Source of the DNA: Streptomyces sp. CB01201
GTDB taxonomy: Bacteria > Actinomycetota > Actinomycetes > Streptomycetales > Streptomycetaceae
NCBI RefSeq assembly: GCF_002803085.1
Contig: NZ_NNBJ01000008.1
Location: 299,487-363,486 of the forward strand
Direction: 5' to 3'
DNA: 64,000 nt
Under the pieces are notes generated by a model, which was not told where the DNA came from, did not search any database, and saw only the letters and a list, made by a program, of their open reading frames with translations. Made by a program: the position numbers and the translations under genes. Below, in pieces: positions 47,701 through 56,756 of the stretch (positions are counted from its first letter, which is position 1; every line of letters begins with the position of its first letter).

Positions 47701-50498
47701 GCTTCGACATCGAGGTCAACAACCAGCGCTTCGGAGCCGAGCCGCGACCCGGCCAGTGTCTGCGCACCTATCTGCGCGAGCGCGGCTGGTTCGGCGTGAA
47801 GAAGGGGTGCGACCAGGGCGACTGCGGAGCCTGCACCGTGCATGTGGACGGCGAACCGGTCCACAGCTGTCTGTACCCGGCGGTACGGGCCGAGGGCCGC
47901 AGCGTCACCACGGTCGAGGGGCTCGCCTCGCCGGAGGGTGAACTCCACCCGGTGCAGCAGAAGTTCCTCGATGCGCAGGGCTTCCAGTGCGGCTTCTGCA
48001 CCGCCGGATTCCTCATGACGACGGCCGCCCTCGAAGCCGAGCAGGGCACCGGGCACGACGACGGCAAACTGGCGGACCTGCCCCGCGCGTTCAAGGGGAA
48101 CATCTGCCGCTGCACCGGCTACCGCGCCATCGAGGACGCGGTGCGCGGTGTGCGGCACACCGAACGCCCCTGTGCGGGCAAGGCGGTCGGCAAGAGCCTC
48201 GGCGCGCCCGCGGGCCCGCAGGTGGTGACCGGCACCGCGCGCTACACCTTCGATGTCGAGGTGCCGGGCCTGCTGCATCTCAAGCTGCTGCGCTCCCCGC
48301 ACCCGCACGCACGCATCGTCTCCATCGACACCACCGAGGCGCTGCGCGTGCCCGGTGTGCACGCGGTGCTCACCCACCACGACGCGCCCGACACCCTCTA
48401 CTCCTCGGCCCGCCACGAACATCCCACCGAGGACCCCGACGACACCCGCGTCCTCGACGACACCGTCCGCTACGTCGGCCAGCGCGTCGCCGCCGTCGTC
48501 GCCGACAGCGAGCAGGCCGCCGAGGAGGGGTGTCGCCGGGTGGAGGTGGTCTACGAGCAACTCCCGTACGTCATCGACCCGGAGGAGGCGATGGCCCCGG
48601 GCGCCCCGGTGATCCATGAGGGCAAGGGGCCCGAGGTGCGGATCGCCCGCGTGGAGAACAACGTGGCGGGCGAGGTGCACGGCGAGATCGGCTGTGTCGC
48701 GGACGGCTTCGCCGAGGCCGACGTGATCTACGAGGAGACCTTCCGCACCCAGCGCGTCCAGCACGCCAGCCTGGAGACCCACGGCTGTGTCGCCTACTTC
48801 GAGCCGAAGGAGGACGGCACCGGCGAGCGCCTCACCGTCCGCTCCTCCACCCAGACCCCGTTCCTGACACGGCGCGCCCTGTGCGCCCTGTACGGGCTGC
48901 CCGAGGACGAGGTCCGGGTCGTGGCGGGACGGGTGGGCGGCGGCTTCGGCGGCAAGCAGGAGATGCTGACCGAGGACATCGTGACGCTGGCCGCGCTGAA
49001 GTTGCGCCGCCCGGTGAAACTGGAGTACACCCGCGCCGAGCAGTTCTACGGGGCGACCACCCGCCACCCCTTCACCATCGGCATCAAAGTCGGCGCCCGC
49101 GCCGACGGCATCCTGACCGCCATCCAGATGCGCGTCGTCTCCAACACCGGGGCGTACGGCAACCACGGCCCGGCCGTGATGTTCCACAGCGTGGGTGAGT
49201 CGTTCGCCGTCTACCGCGCCCCGCACAAGAAGGTGGACGCGTTCTCCGTCTACACCAACGTGGTTCCGGCGGGCGCCTTCCGGGGCTACGGCCTCGGCCA
49301 GGTCACCTTCGCCGTCGAGTCGGTGATGGACGAGCTGGCCCGCCGGCTCGGCATCGATCCGCTGGTCTTCCGGGAGAAGAACATCATCGGTCCGGGCGAG
49401 CCGATGCACAGCCCGATCGGCGAGGAGGAGGACCTGCACATCGCCTCGTACGGCCTCGACCAGTGCCTGGACGTCGTGCGCAACACGCTTGCCGAGGACG
49501 AGAGTTCAGCCGGGGCACCCGAGGGCTGGCTGGTCGGGCAGGGCACGGCGATGGCGATGATCGCGACCGGTCCGCCCGGCGGGCACTACGCCGACGCCCG
49601 GGTCTCGCTGCTCTCCGACGGAACGTACGACATCGCGGTCGGCACGGCCGAGTTCGGCAACGGCACCACCACCGTCCACAAGCAGATCACCGCGGGCGCC
49701 CTCAACACCACCGAGGACCGGCTCACCATCCGGCAGTCCGACACGGACGTGGTCCGCCACGACACCGGGGCCTTCGGCTCGGCGGGCACGGTGGTGGCCG
49801 GCAAGGCCGTGCTGCTGGCCGCGGGTTCGCTGGCCGAACGGCTGCGGACCTTCGCGGCCCGGCACACCGGGGTGGCCCGGCACCTGTGCGTGCTCGGCGC
49901 GGAGGCCGTCGACTGCGCGGGCCGGGTGGTGACGCTCAAGGAGCTGCACGAGGCGGCCGTCGCGGCGGGCGCCGAGGAGGAGATCGCCGCCGACGGCCAC
50001 TGGGGCGGCTCGCCCCGCTCGGTCGCCTTCAACGCCCAGTGGTTCCGGCTCGCCGTGGACCCCGGCTCCGGCGAGATCCGCATCCTGCGCAGCGTCCACG
50101 CCGCCGACGCCGGCAAGGTCATGAACCCCATGCAGTGCCGGGGCCAGGTCGAGGGCGGGGTGGCCCAGGCGCTCGGCGCGACGCTCTTCGAGAACGTCCG
50201 CGTCGACGACCGGGGGGAGGTCACCACCGCCGCGTTCCGCCGCTACCGGCTGCCGCAGTACGCGGACGTGCCGCGCACCGAGGTCCACTTCATGGAGACC
50301 ACCGACGCCATCGGACCGCTCGGCGCCAAGTCGATGAGCGAGAGCCCGTTCAACCCGGTGGGCCCCGCCTTCGCCAACGCGTTGCGCGACGCCACCGGCA
50401 TCCGGTTCACCGAGATGCCGGTGACCCGGGACCGGGTCTGGCTCGCCATGGACCAGCGGCGGCGGGCGGTCTCCGGAGGGGCGCCGGCCGGCGCCTGA
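47697..50498 (+). CDS. Fused [2Fe-2S] and molybdenum-binding oxidoreductase subunit
   Basis: 933 residues. Residues 1-165 are the iron-sulfur part: plant-type cluster C38, C43, C46, C58 and the helical cluster C98, C101, C137, C139. From about 175 the Mo-binding domain follows, with VVAGRVGGGFGGKQE, VVPAGAFRGYGLGQ and, near the C-terminus, PLGAKSMSESPFNPVG, where the glutamate takes the place of the active-site base in the usual GVGE motif. In xanthine dehydrogenase/CoxSML enzymes the small and large subunits are usually separate genes; here they are fused. The substrate (purine, aldehyde or heteroaromatic) is not predictable. Confidence 0.92.
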   Translation: MSFDIEVNNQRFGAEPRPGQCLRTYLRERGWFGVKKGCDQGDCGACTVHVDGEPVHSCLYPAVRAEGRSVTTVEGLASPEGELHPVQQKFLDAQGFQCGFCTAGFLMTTAALEAEQGTGHDDGKLADLPRAFKGNICRCTGYRAIEDAVRGVRHTERPCAGKAVGKSLGAPAGPQVVTGTARYTFDVEVPGLLHLKLLRSPHPHARIVSIDTTEALRVPGVHAVLTHHDAPDTLYSSARHEHPTEDPDDTRVLDDTVRYVGQRVAAVVADSEQAAEEGCRRVEVVYEQLPYVIDPEEAMAPGAPVIHEGKGPEVRIARVENNVAGEVHGEIGCVADGFAEADVIYEETFRTQRVQHASLETHGCVAYFEPKEDGTGERLTVRSSTQTPFLTRRALCALYGLPEDEVRVVAGRVGGGFGGKQEMLTEDIVTLAALKLRRPVKLEYTRAEQFYGATTRHPFTIGIKVGARADGILTAIQMRVVSNTGAYGNHGPAVMFHSVGESFAVYRAPHKKVDAFSVYTNVVPAGAFRGYGLGQVTFAVESVMDELARRLGIDPLVFREKNIIGPGEPMHSPIGEEEDLHIASYGLDQCLDVVRNTLAEDESSAGAPEGWLVGQGTAMAMIATGPPGGHYADARVSLLSDGTYDIAVGTAEFGNGTTTVHKQITAGALNTTEDRLTIRQSDTDVVRHDTGAFGSAGTVVAGKAVLLAAGSLAERLRTFAARHTGVARHLCVLGAEAVDCAGRVVTLKELHEAAVAAGAEEEIAADGHWGGSPRSVAFNAQWFRLAVDPGSGEIRILRSVHAADAGKVMNPMQCRGQVEGGVAQALGATLFENVRVDDRGEVTTAAFRRYRLPQYADVPRTEVHFMETTDAIGPLGAKSMSESPFNPVGPAFANALRDATGIRFTEMPVTRDRVWLAMDQRRRAVSGGAPAGA

Positions 50499-50526
50499 TC
50501 ATCACCGGCGGACCGCGGCGGCAGCG

Positions 50527-51141
50527 CTACTCGTCCTCCTGGTACGAGTGGCGCTGTTCCGTCCAGGGGTCCGCCAGATTGTGGTAGCCCCGCTCCTCCC
50601 AGAATCCGCGCCGGTCCTGGGTCATGTACTCGATGGCCCGCAGCCACTTCGGCCCCTTGTAGCCGTACAGATGGGGTACGACGAGACGCAGCGGGAAGCC
50701 GTGCTCGACGGTGAGGGGCTCGCCGTTGTGGTGGGTGGCCATCAGGGTCCGCTCCGAGGCGAAGTCGGCGAGCCGCAGATTGGCGTTGTATCCGTACTCG
50801 GCCCAGGCCATGACGTGGGTGACCCGCGGGTCCGGCGGAGCGAGCTCAAGCAGGACGGACGCGGGTACGCCGTAGAACTCGTGGCCCAGCGTCGTGGTGC
50901 CCGAAGCGCAGTGCAGGTCCGTGGTGATCGTGGCCGCGCGCAGCGCCATGACCTCGTCGAAGCTCCAGGTGTACTTCTCCCCCGTCGCGGTGGACCCGAA
51001 GACCTGGAGGTTCCAGCGCTCGGCACGGAACCGGGGCACCGGCCCGTAGTGCGAAACCGGCCACCCCTTCACCACCCGCTGCCCCGGCGGAACGGACCCC
51101 TGCCCCGGAGGGGCGGATTCACTGCCCGTCACGCGTCTCAC
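50527..51141 (-). CDS. Sulfite-oxidase-fold molybdopterin protein
   Basis: 204 residues from the GTG at 51141. The sulfite-oxidase core includes RWNLQVFG, TITTDLHCASG with the cysteine C78 that ligates molybdenum, and FPLRLVVPHLYGYKGPKWLRAIEYM. The residues after the Cys (ASGTTTLGHEFYGV) differ from the usual VTxWS of MsrP-like proteins. There is no signal peptide, so it acts in the cytosol. It converges on the Mo-hydroxylase operon with 28 bp between; sharing a cofactor, they may be linked. Confidence 0.85.
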   Translation of the reverse strand: MRRVTGSESAPPGQGSVPPGQRVVKGWPVSHYGPVPRFRAERWNLQVFGSTATGEKYTWSFDEVMALRAATITTDLHCASGTTTLGHEFYGVPASVLLELAPPDPRVTHVMAWAEYGYNANLRLADFASERTLMATHHNGEPLTVEHGFPLRLVVPHLYGYKGPKWLRAIEYMTQDRRGFWEERGYHNLADPWTEQRHSYQEDE

Positions 51142-51599
51142 CCTTACTCCACACCGGCAACAGCAAGATCAGAACACCTTTCCGCCTCGCAAATGCTACC
51201 CCGTACGTCATGATCTCCTCTTGGATGATTGACCGTACCCCTACCGGCCACACAGGCCTGTTTCTGTGTCCTGCTCCAGTAGCCCGCCCCCTGCGCCCCT
51301 TGCTTCACTTGAGGCACCGGGACGGGGCGGTCGAGTGGCTCTCGCCGCCGCGGGACACCCGGCAGGAGGCCCCACGCCGTTCGCGGTTCGGCGCGGGGCC
51401 TCCTAAGGATTCCCCGTTCGGATTCCCCGGCATCCGTAGGGAATCCACCGGCATCCGCAGGGTTTCTCCAGCCCCGAACCCCGGCGGGACACGACATCTC
51501 AGCACCAGAGATGGGCTGGCATATGCGCATCGAGTGGGCGCATCCTTGCGTAGATGCCAACCGGTATGGCCGGATGGGCTCGTAGGTGAGGAGTGCGCG
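51142..51599. other. Intergenic region with short imperfect repeats
   Basis: 458 bp without a gene. Repeats GGATTCCCCG and CGGCATCCGTAGGG/CGGCATCCGCAGGG lie at about 51410-51470. The GAGGAG ribosome-binding site before the methyltransferase is at 51588-51593. Confidence 0.4.
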
Positions 51600-52691
51600 A
51601 TGGCCGTGGTCGTCATGCAGCAGGCGTCCGCCGAGACCCCCGCGGCGGTGAGCGGGGCGCTCGGCGCGGCAGGCCTCGGCGTGCGGCGCGTGCCGCTGGG
51701 GGAAGGCGCGACTGCGCCGCTCGCCCTCGGTGACGTGGAGGGCCTGATCCTGCTGGACGCCCCCGGCCCGGCCGACACCGGCACGGCGGCCCTGGTGCGG
51801 GCGGCACTGGCCGCGCAGGTGCCGGTCCTGGCCCTGGACGGCGGCGCCGAGCTGCTGGCCGGCTCCGTAGCGCGGCCCACCGCGACGGAGACGCTCGACG
51901 GATGCCCGGAGCCGACTCCGGCGGCCGTCACCGACCCGCTCTTCACCGGGGACGAGCCGCCGCCCACGGCGTTCCGCGTCGGCGGCAGCGCGTGGGGCGT
52001 GCGGTCCACCGGGGAGGCGGGACGCCGGCAGGACGCCGGCTACGACCAGAAGATCGAGCAACTCCTGTTCCGTTTCGCCGAGTTGGCGGCCTCCCGGGCC
52101 GAACACACCACCACCAGGACCTTCTTCACCCAGCGGGCCGACGCCTGGGAGGAGCGCTTCGCCTACCAGGCCCCCGCCTACGCTGCCGCCGTCACCCGCA
52201 TGCGACTGCGGCCCGGCACCACGGCCATGGACCTCGGGTGCGGCACCGGGCGTGCGATGCCCGCGCTGCGGGAGCTGGTCGGGCCGCACGGCCGGGTCGT
52301 CGGTGTCGACGTGACACCGGCCATGCTCTCCGCCGCCGCCCGGCACGGCCGCACCGAGCACGGTCACCTGCTGGCGGCCGACTGCACCCGGCTGCCCGTG
52401 CCGCGCGGTTCCGTGCAGGGCATCTTCTCGGCGGGGCTCCTGGACCACCTGCCCGATCCCCGCACCGCGCTCACCGAATGGGCCCGCGTCGCCGCTCGCG
52501 ACTGCGTGCTCCTGCTGTTCCACCCCTCCGGGCGCGCCGAGCGCGCGGCCCGGCACGGGCGTCCGCTGGACCCCGCCGACCTGCTCGCCGAGCACAATCT
52601 GCGCCCCGCCCTGGCCGCGACGGGCTGGCGCCTGGACGAGTACGAGGACGCCTCGGGACACTTCCTGGCCCGGGCGGGACTGGCCGACTGA
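51600..52691 (+). CDS. Fusion of an amidotransferase-like domain and SAM methyltransferase
   Basis: 363 residues from the ATG at 51600 with GAGGAG upstream. Residues 1-135 resemble a class I glutamine-amidotransferase-like Rossmann fold (GLILLDAPGPADTG, VPVLALDGGAELLAG) but lack the catalytic Cys-His pair. From about 160 a methyltransferase follows, with motif I MDLGCGTGRAMPALREL and VVGVDVTPAMLSAAA, then GIFSAGLLDHLPDPRTALTEWARV. The N-terminal part could bind a ligand or steer the substrate. The acceptor is unknown. Confidence 0.78.
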   Translation: MAVVVMQQASAETPAAVSGALGAAGLGVRRVPLGEGATAPLALGDVEGLILLDAPGPADTGTAALVRAALAAQVPVLALDGGAELLAGSVARPTATETLDGCPEPTPAAVTDPLFTGDEPPPTAFRVGGSAWGVRSTGEAGRRQDAGYDQKIEQLLFRFAELAASRAEHTTTRTFFTQRADAWEERFAYQAPAYAAAVTRMRLRPGTTAMDLGCGTGRAMPALRELVGPHGRVVGVDVTPAMLSAAARHGRTEHGHLLAADCTRLPVPRGSVQGIFSAGLLDHLPDPRTALTEWARVAARDCVLLLFHPSGRAERAARHGRPLDPADLLAEHNLRPALAATGWRLDEYEDASGHFLARAGLAD

Positions 52692-52916
52692 CCGAAGGGA
52701 CAGAACACGGCAGGACCGACGGGGAGAACAAGCCACGAAGCCGCACCCGTCCGCTCGTCCCCGACCTCCTGCCCCACCTCTTGTCCCTACCTCCAAATAC
52801 CGCCGCGCGAATACCACCACCGTTGGGCCATCAACCAAGCATCTGCCAGATAATTGTCGAATTTCGGCCGCAGATGCAGGATGGACCCAGACGGTGCGTC
52901 ACGGAGGAGGCAACAG

Positions 52917-53588
52917 ATGGACGACCCGGATCATGGCGCTGCCGTGCGCGCGTGGCTGCGGGACATCGAGGTGTTCGCGGAGCCGCTTCCCGAGTTCGAC
53001 CCCCAGCAGGTACCGGCCGATCCTACGACCCTGTTCCTGTCCTGGCTCTCGCAGGCCGTGCGGGACGGTCTGCGTGATCCGCACGCGATGACCCTGTCCA
53101 CGGTCGACGAGTCGGGCGATCCGGACGCACGCGTCCTGATCCTCAAGGGGGTCGACGCCTCCGGCTGGCAGTTCGCCGGGCACGGATTCAGCCCCAAGGG
53201 GCGCCAGCTGGCGGTCCATTCGCGGGCCGCGCTCACCTTCTACTGGCCCGAGCACGGCCGGCAGGTCCGGCTGCGCGGAGCCGTGGCGGGCGGATCCGCG
53301 CAGGACAGCGCGGCCGACTTCCTGGGCCGCTCGACGACCGCCCGCGCCGAATCGCTGCTCGGCCGGCAGAGCCAGTACCTGGCGGACGCCGCCGAACGCG
53401 ACCAGGCCCTGGAGAAGTCCCTCGCCCTGGTCGAGAGCGAGCCGACGCTGGTCGACTCCGCCTGGACGCTCTACACCCTCGCCCCGACGGAGGTGGAGTT
53501 CTGGCAGGCGGCCAGGAGCCGCATCCACACCCGGCTGCGGTACGAGCGGACCCCGCAGGGCTGGGAACGCTTCCGGCTCTGGTCGTAG
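52917..53588 (+). CDS. PdxH-like pyridoxamine 5'-phosphate oxidase family protein
   Basis: 223 residues from the ATG at 52917 with GGAGGAG upstream. The FMN split-barrel is clear: MTLSTVDESGDPDARVLILKGVD, FSPKGRQLAVHSRAALTFYWPEHGRQVRLRG, and the C-terminal EFWQAARSRIHTRLRYER. The SxQSxPI segment of PdxH proper is altered to RQSQYL, so this may be a paralogue with a different substrate. PdxH oxidises pyridoxine/pyridoxamine phosphate to pyridoxal phosphate. Confidence 0.85.
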   Translation: MDDPDHGAAVRAWLRDIEVFAEPLPEFDPQQVPADPTTLFLSWLSQAVRDGLRDPHAMTLSTVDESGDPDARVLILKGVDASGWQFAGHGFSPKGRQLAVHSRAALTFYWPEHGRQVRLRGAVAGGSAQDSAADFLGRSTTARAESLLGRQSQYLADAAERDQALEKSLALVESEPTLVDSAWTLYTLAPTEVEFWQAARSRIHTRLRYERTPQGWERFRLWS

Positions 53589-53679
53589 TACCCCTGCCGG
53601 TCCCCCGCTCCCGCCCGGCACGACCGATGGGCGCGCGGGACCCCATCCACGGTTCCTGCTCACGAAGCGAGGCACATCC

Positions 53680-54456
53680 ATGACCACACGCACCGAGGAC
53701 GGCAGCGCCGGAGACGTCGACTACGGCGCCATCGGCTCCGGATACGCCTCCTACCGCCGCCCCGACGAGCGGATCGCCCGGCGCATCGCCGAGGCGCTCG
53801 GCGACGCCCGGACCGTCCTCAACGTCGGCGCCGGCTCCGGCTCCTACGAGAACGCGGCGCACGCCGTGACGGCGGTCGAGCCCTCGGAGTCGATGCGCGC
53901 CCAGCGGCCCGCCCGCCTGGTGCGCGCCATCGACGCCGTCGCCGAGGACCTGCCGTTCACCGACGGGGAGTTCGACGGGGCGATGACGCTGTTCAGCGTG
54001 CACCAGTGGTCGGACGTGCGGGCCGGGCTGCGCGAGATGCGGCGGGTGACCCGCGGCCCCGTGGTCGTCCTCACCTGCGACCCGGCCCTGGTACGGGACT
54101 TCTGGCTGTACCGGTACGCGCCCGAGGTCCTGGACACCGAGGCCCGGCGCTACCCGGCCGTCGAGGACGTGGTCACCGCGCTGGGCGGCGACTGCACCGT
54201 CGAGAGCGTGCCCATTCCGCTGGACTGCACCGACGGCTTCAACGAGGCCTACTACGGCCGTCCGGAGAGGCTGCTCGATCCGGCCGCCCGCCAGGCCTGC
54301 TCCGCCTGGAGCTTCGTCGACGACCTGGCGCGCGAACGCTTCGACACCGCCCTGCGCCGCGACCTGGCCTCCGGCGCGTGGGACGAGGAGTTCGGCCACC
54401 TGCGCCACCGGCCGGACCATGAGGGCTCGCTGGTGATCGTGCGGGCCATGCCGTAA
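53680..54456 (+). CDS. Class I SAM-dependent methyltransferase
   Basis: 258 residues. DYGAIGSGYASYRRPDERIARRIAEAL is the N-terminal helix of the UbiE-like group. Motif I is VLNVGAGSGSYENAA, followed by AVEPSESMRAQRP and the central FDGAMTLFSVHQWSDVRAGLREMRRV. It probably methylates a small molecule. It sits in a gene row with the PdxH-like and M24-like genes, with separate ribosome-binding sites; operon membership is uncertain. Confidence 0.85.
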   Translation: MTTRTEDGSAGDVDYGAIGSGYASYRRPDERIARRIAEALGDARTVLNVGAGSGSYENAAHAVTAVEPSESMRAQRPARLVRAIDAVAEDLPFTDGEFDGAMTLFSVHQWSDVRAGLREMRRVTRGPVVVLTCDPALVRDFWLYRYAPEVLDTEARRYPAVEDVVTALGGDCTVESVPIPLDCTDGFNEAYYGRPERLLDPAARQACSAWSFVDDLARERFDTALRRDLASGAWDEEFGHLRHRPDHEGSLVIVRAMP

Positions 54457-54494
54457 GCGCCGTACGAGGACAGCGGAAGCAGAGGACCGGCACC

Positions 54495-55202
54495 ATGGCA
54501 GTACCCGACCGGATGGACGAGCGGTTGCGCGCCCTGGGGCTCGTGGAAGGACAGCGGGCCGCCCGGGACCTGTTCGCCGAGGTGACCGCCCGGGGGCTGA
54601 TCGCCCCCGGGTGGCTCGACAGCGAAGTGGCTTCCCGGATCGGGGAGTTGGCGCGCGAGCTGTATCCCCGCGTGCCGCACCGGCCGCTTCCGGTGGTGCG
54701 CTCGGGGCCGCGGTGCATGCCGTCCGGCAGCCCCGGGTCCATCGACGACCGGGCCATCGAGCCGGACGACATGGTGGTCGCCGACCTCGGTCCGATGTTC
54801 GCCGGCTACGGAACTCTCTTCGCCCGTACGGCAGTTGCCGGCCGGGCACCCGAAAGGCTCCGCCTCGTGGACGACCTGCCGAAGATCTTCACGGCCGTCC
54901 GCGACGCCTTCCACGCCGAACTCCCCATGACCGGGCGTCAGTTGTACGCCGAGGCGGAGGTGCTGGCCGTCAAGGCGGGCTGGGTACTGAGCGCCCGGCA
55001 CGCGGGCCGTCTCACGTCCATGCCCCCGCCCGAGCACGCGGACGGGAGCAGGCCCGAGGCGTGGATCGGCCCGGACAACGACCGGCCCCTGCGCCGGACC
55101 ACCGACGAGGGCCGGCAGGCCCACTGGACCCTGGAGATCCACCTGGCCGACGAGCACCGGGGATTCGGCGGCTCGTACACGGGGCTGCTCGACCTGGCGT
55201 GA
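54495..55202 (+). CDS. M24 metallopeptidase-like protein with degenerate metal site
   Basis: 235 residues, starting at the ATG at 54495 in reasonable context. The pita-bread fold is visible: EPDDMVVADLGPMFAGYGTLFART, AVKAGWVLSARHAGRL and HWTLEIHLADEHRGFGGSY. Compared with related Streptomyces M24 proteins, only D97 and E214 of the metal ligands remain. The second Asp is L108 (GTLFART instead of xADFGRT), the His of AGHLVGEFPHE is R172 (AGRLTSMPPPE), and the last Glu is T229. The protein is therefore probably not a peptidase but a pseudo-enzyme or a binding protein. Confidence 0.75.
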   Translation: MAVPDRMDERLRALGLVEGQRAARDLFAEVTARGLIAPGWLDSEVASRIGELARELYPRVPHRPLPVVRSGPRCMPSGSPGSIDDRAIEPDDMVVADLGPMFAGYGTLFARTAVAGRAPERLRLVDDLPKIFTAVRDAFHAELPMTGRQLYAEAEVLAVKAGWVLSARHAGRLTSMPPPEHADGSRPEAWIGPDNDRPLRRTTDEGRQAHWTLEIHLADEHRGFGGSYTGLLDLA

Positions 55203-55232
55203 GCGGCGGCCCCGCGCCGAGGGTCGGGTCCG

Positions 55233-56381
55233 CTACTTGTTCGGCCCCCGCAGCCGCCCGAACGCCTTCGTCAGCCCGCTCAGCGGCGAGGCCTCCGTCT
55301 TGACCGGCCGCGGGCCCGGGAGCCGGGGAGCGTCCACGCCGGGCGCCTCGGCGAGGGCGGCGTGGGCCGCCTCCGCCGCCTCGCGGTAGAGGTCGCGCTG
55401 GTGGGTCATGGCGTCCAGCGCCTCGGCGTACTGGGCGACCATGGCCTGGGCGTGGGCCAGCTCCTCGTGCGGGTCGAGCAGGTGCCAGCCCCTGCGCAGA
55501 CGGGTCAGCGCCTGCTCCGCGTCCGCCGTGAGGATCTGCGGCATGGCCGCGAACTCCCGGATCCTGTCGAGGAGTTCGGTCGGTTCCGAACCGTCGAGGA
55601 AGACGCTGCGCACCGTGAAGCGGTCCGCTTCGTACCACGTGCCCGGGGGCACCGTGGGCAGCACGACGCCGCCACCGCGCGGCATCCGCACGCTCAGCTC
55701 GCGCTTCATCGCGTGGTCGGCGATCTGGGCCTGCTCCGGTGTGCCCCGGTGTTCGATCACCCGGTGGCGCAGGCTCGACGGGAGGAAGGCGGAGATGGGC
55801 CGCTGTCCCCGTGCGTCCGGCGTCATCGCCTCGTGCACCACGACATGGATGTACCAGCTCTGCCGGGTGCATTCCCGGAGCAGATGGCGCAGCTCGTCGT
55901 CGTCCTTCGGCAGGTGGTTCGTGGTCCGCAGCCGCAGGTTGGCCACCGTGTCGTGGTCCCAGTCGATCTGGTCGCTGTCCGGCCAGAACATCGTCGCGGG
56001 CGACGGCCAGTGCGCGTCCCACGCCCGCTCGGCCTCCGCGGCCAGGACCCAGGTGACGCCCTCGTCCCCCTTGCGGCGGCTGTCGGGCTCGTACGTGGTC
56101 AGCTGTGCGCGCACGGTGACGTCGTCGGCCACCCGCCAGCGGGCCTCGAAGAGGCGGCGGGCCGACGGGCCGGGGTCGGCGGACTCGTCCCGCGGGTACA
56201 GGACGGTGGGGCGCGCCGCCTCGACGGGGTCGAGGTCCAGGAAGTCGTCCAGCACCCCGGCCGCCTTGAGGGCGATCAGGTTGCGCCGGACGTCCCGCTC
56301 GGGCTCGGGCCCGAGGTGGCGCCCGCGCCCCAGCCACGCGGTGTCGGGGACGGTGGTCGGGGAGGTGCTGTTCTTGGCCAT
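55233..56381 (-). CDS. Hypothetical cytosolic protein with coiled-coil end
   Basis: 382 residues from the ATG at 56381. No family is recognised. An alpha/beta core contains LIALKAAGVLDDFLDLDPVEAARPTVLYPRD and a central domain with TYEPDSRRKGDEGVTWVLAAEAERAWDAHWP. After about residue 300, a long helical stretch (LAHAQAMVAQYAEALDAMTHQRDLYREAAEAAHAALAEA) suggests a coiled coil. It has no membrane helix or signal. It is convergent with the M24-like gene (30-bp gap). Confidence 0.7.
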   Translation of the reverse strand: MAKNSTSPTTVPDTAWLGRGRHLGPEPERDVRRNLIALKAAGVLDDFLDLDPVEAARPTVLYPRDESADPGPSARRLFEARWRVADDVTVRAQLTTYEPDSRRKGDEGVTWVLAAEAERAWDAHWPSPATMFWPDSDQIDWDHDTVANLRLRTTNHLPKDDDELRHLLRECTRQSWYIHVVVHEAMTPDARGQRPISAFLPSSLRHRVIEHRGTPEQAQIADHAMKRELSVRMPRGGGVVLPTVPPGTWYEADRFTVRSVFLDGSEPTELLDRIREFAAMPQILTADAEQALTRLRRGWHLLDPHEELAHAQAMVAQYAEALDAMTHQRDLYREAAEAAHAALAEAPGVDAPRLPGPRPVKTEASPLSGLTKAFGRLRGPNK

Positions 56382-56756
56382 GGAGTCGTTCTGTGAGTGA
56401 TCGGGGCCCGACCAGTATGCTCTGTGGCTCTCTCGATGCAAGCGGCCCCGCCTCCCCGGCCGTGGCGCCCGCTCCCACCTGTCCGCATATACCGGTCATT
56501 CCCGTCCGCCCATGACGGGCGAGTCGGCATCTGCCGGTGTTCGCGGAAGATCGGGACCGGTCCCGGCGGCGGGGGATGCCTCGGCCGAGCGGGGGCCCGC
56601 GGAACGGCGGAACCGGAAACCCGGCGGGCCCCCGGATCGATCCGGGGGCCCGCCGGGCATGTCCTGCTCCCTCTTGCGCCGGAGCGCTGTGCCGGTCCCG
56701 CCTGAAGGACGCCGCACGGGCGCCCTCAAGGGCTCGGCCGGGTGTGCCGAGGGAAT
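56382..56756. other. Intergenic region with a 38-bp palindrome
   Basis: 375 bp between two minus-strand genes. Besides the palindrome at 56620-56657 no gene-like structure is seen. Confidence 0.5.
56620..56657 (-). terminator. Perfect 38-bp palindrome, terminator candidate
   Basis: A perfect palindrome of 38 bp (19 per arm, no loop) lies about 100 bp downstream of the cbtA stop. It can form an extremely stable cruciform or RNA hairpin and may be the terminator of the cbtB-cbtA transcript. Confidence 0.55.

Noticed and set aside
49506..50288. A 260-codon minus-strand frame inside the Mo-hydroxylase gene
   Set aside because: It is a shadow of the real gene; composition-driven and without conserved motifs.
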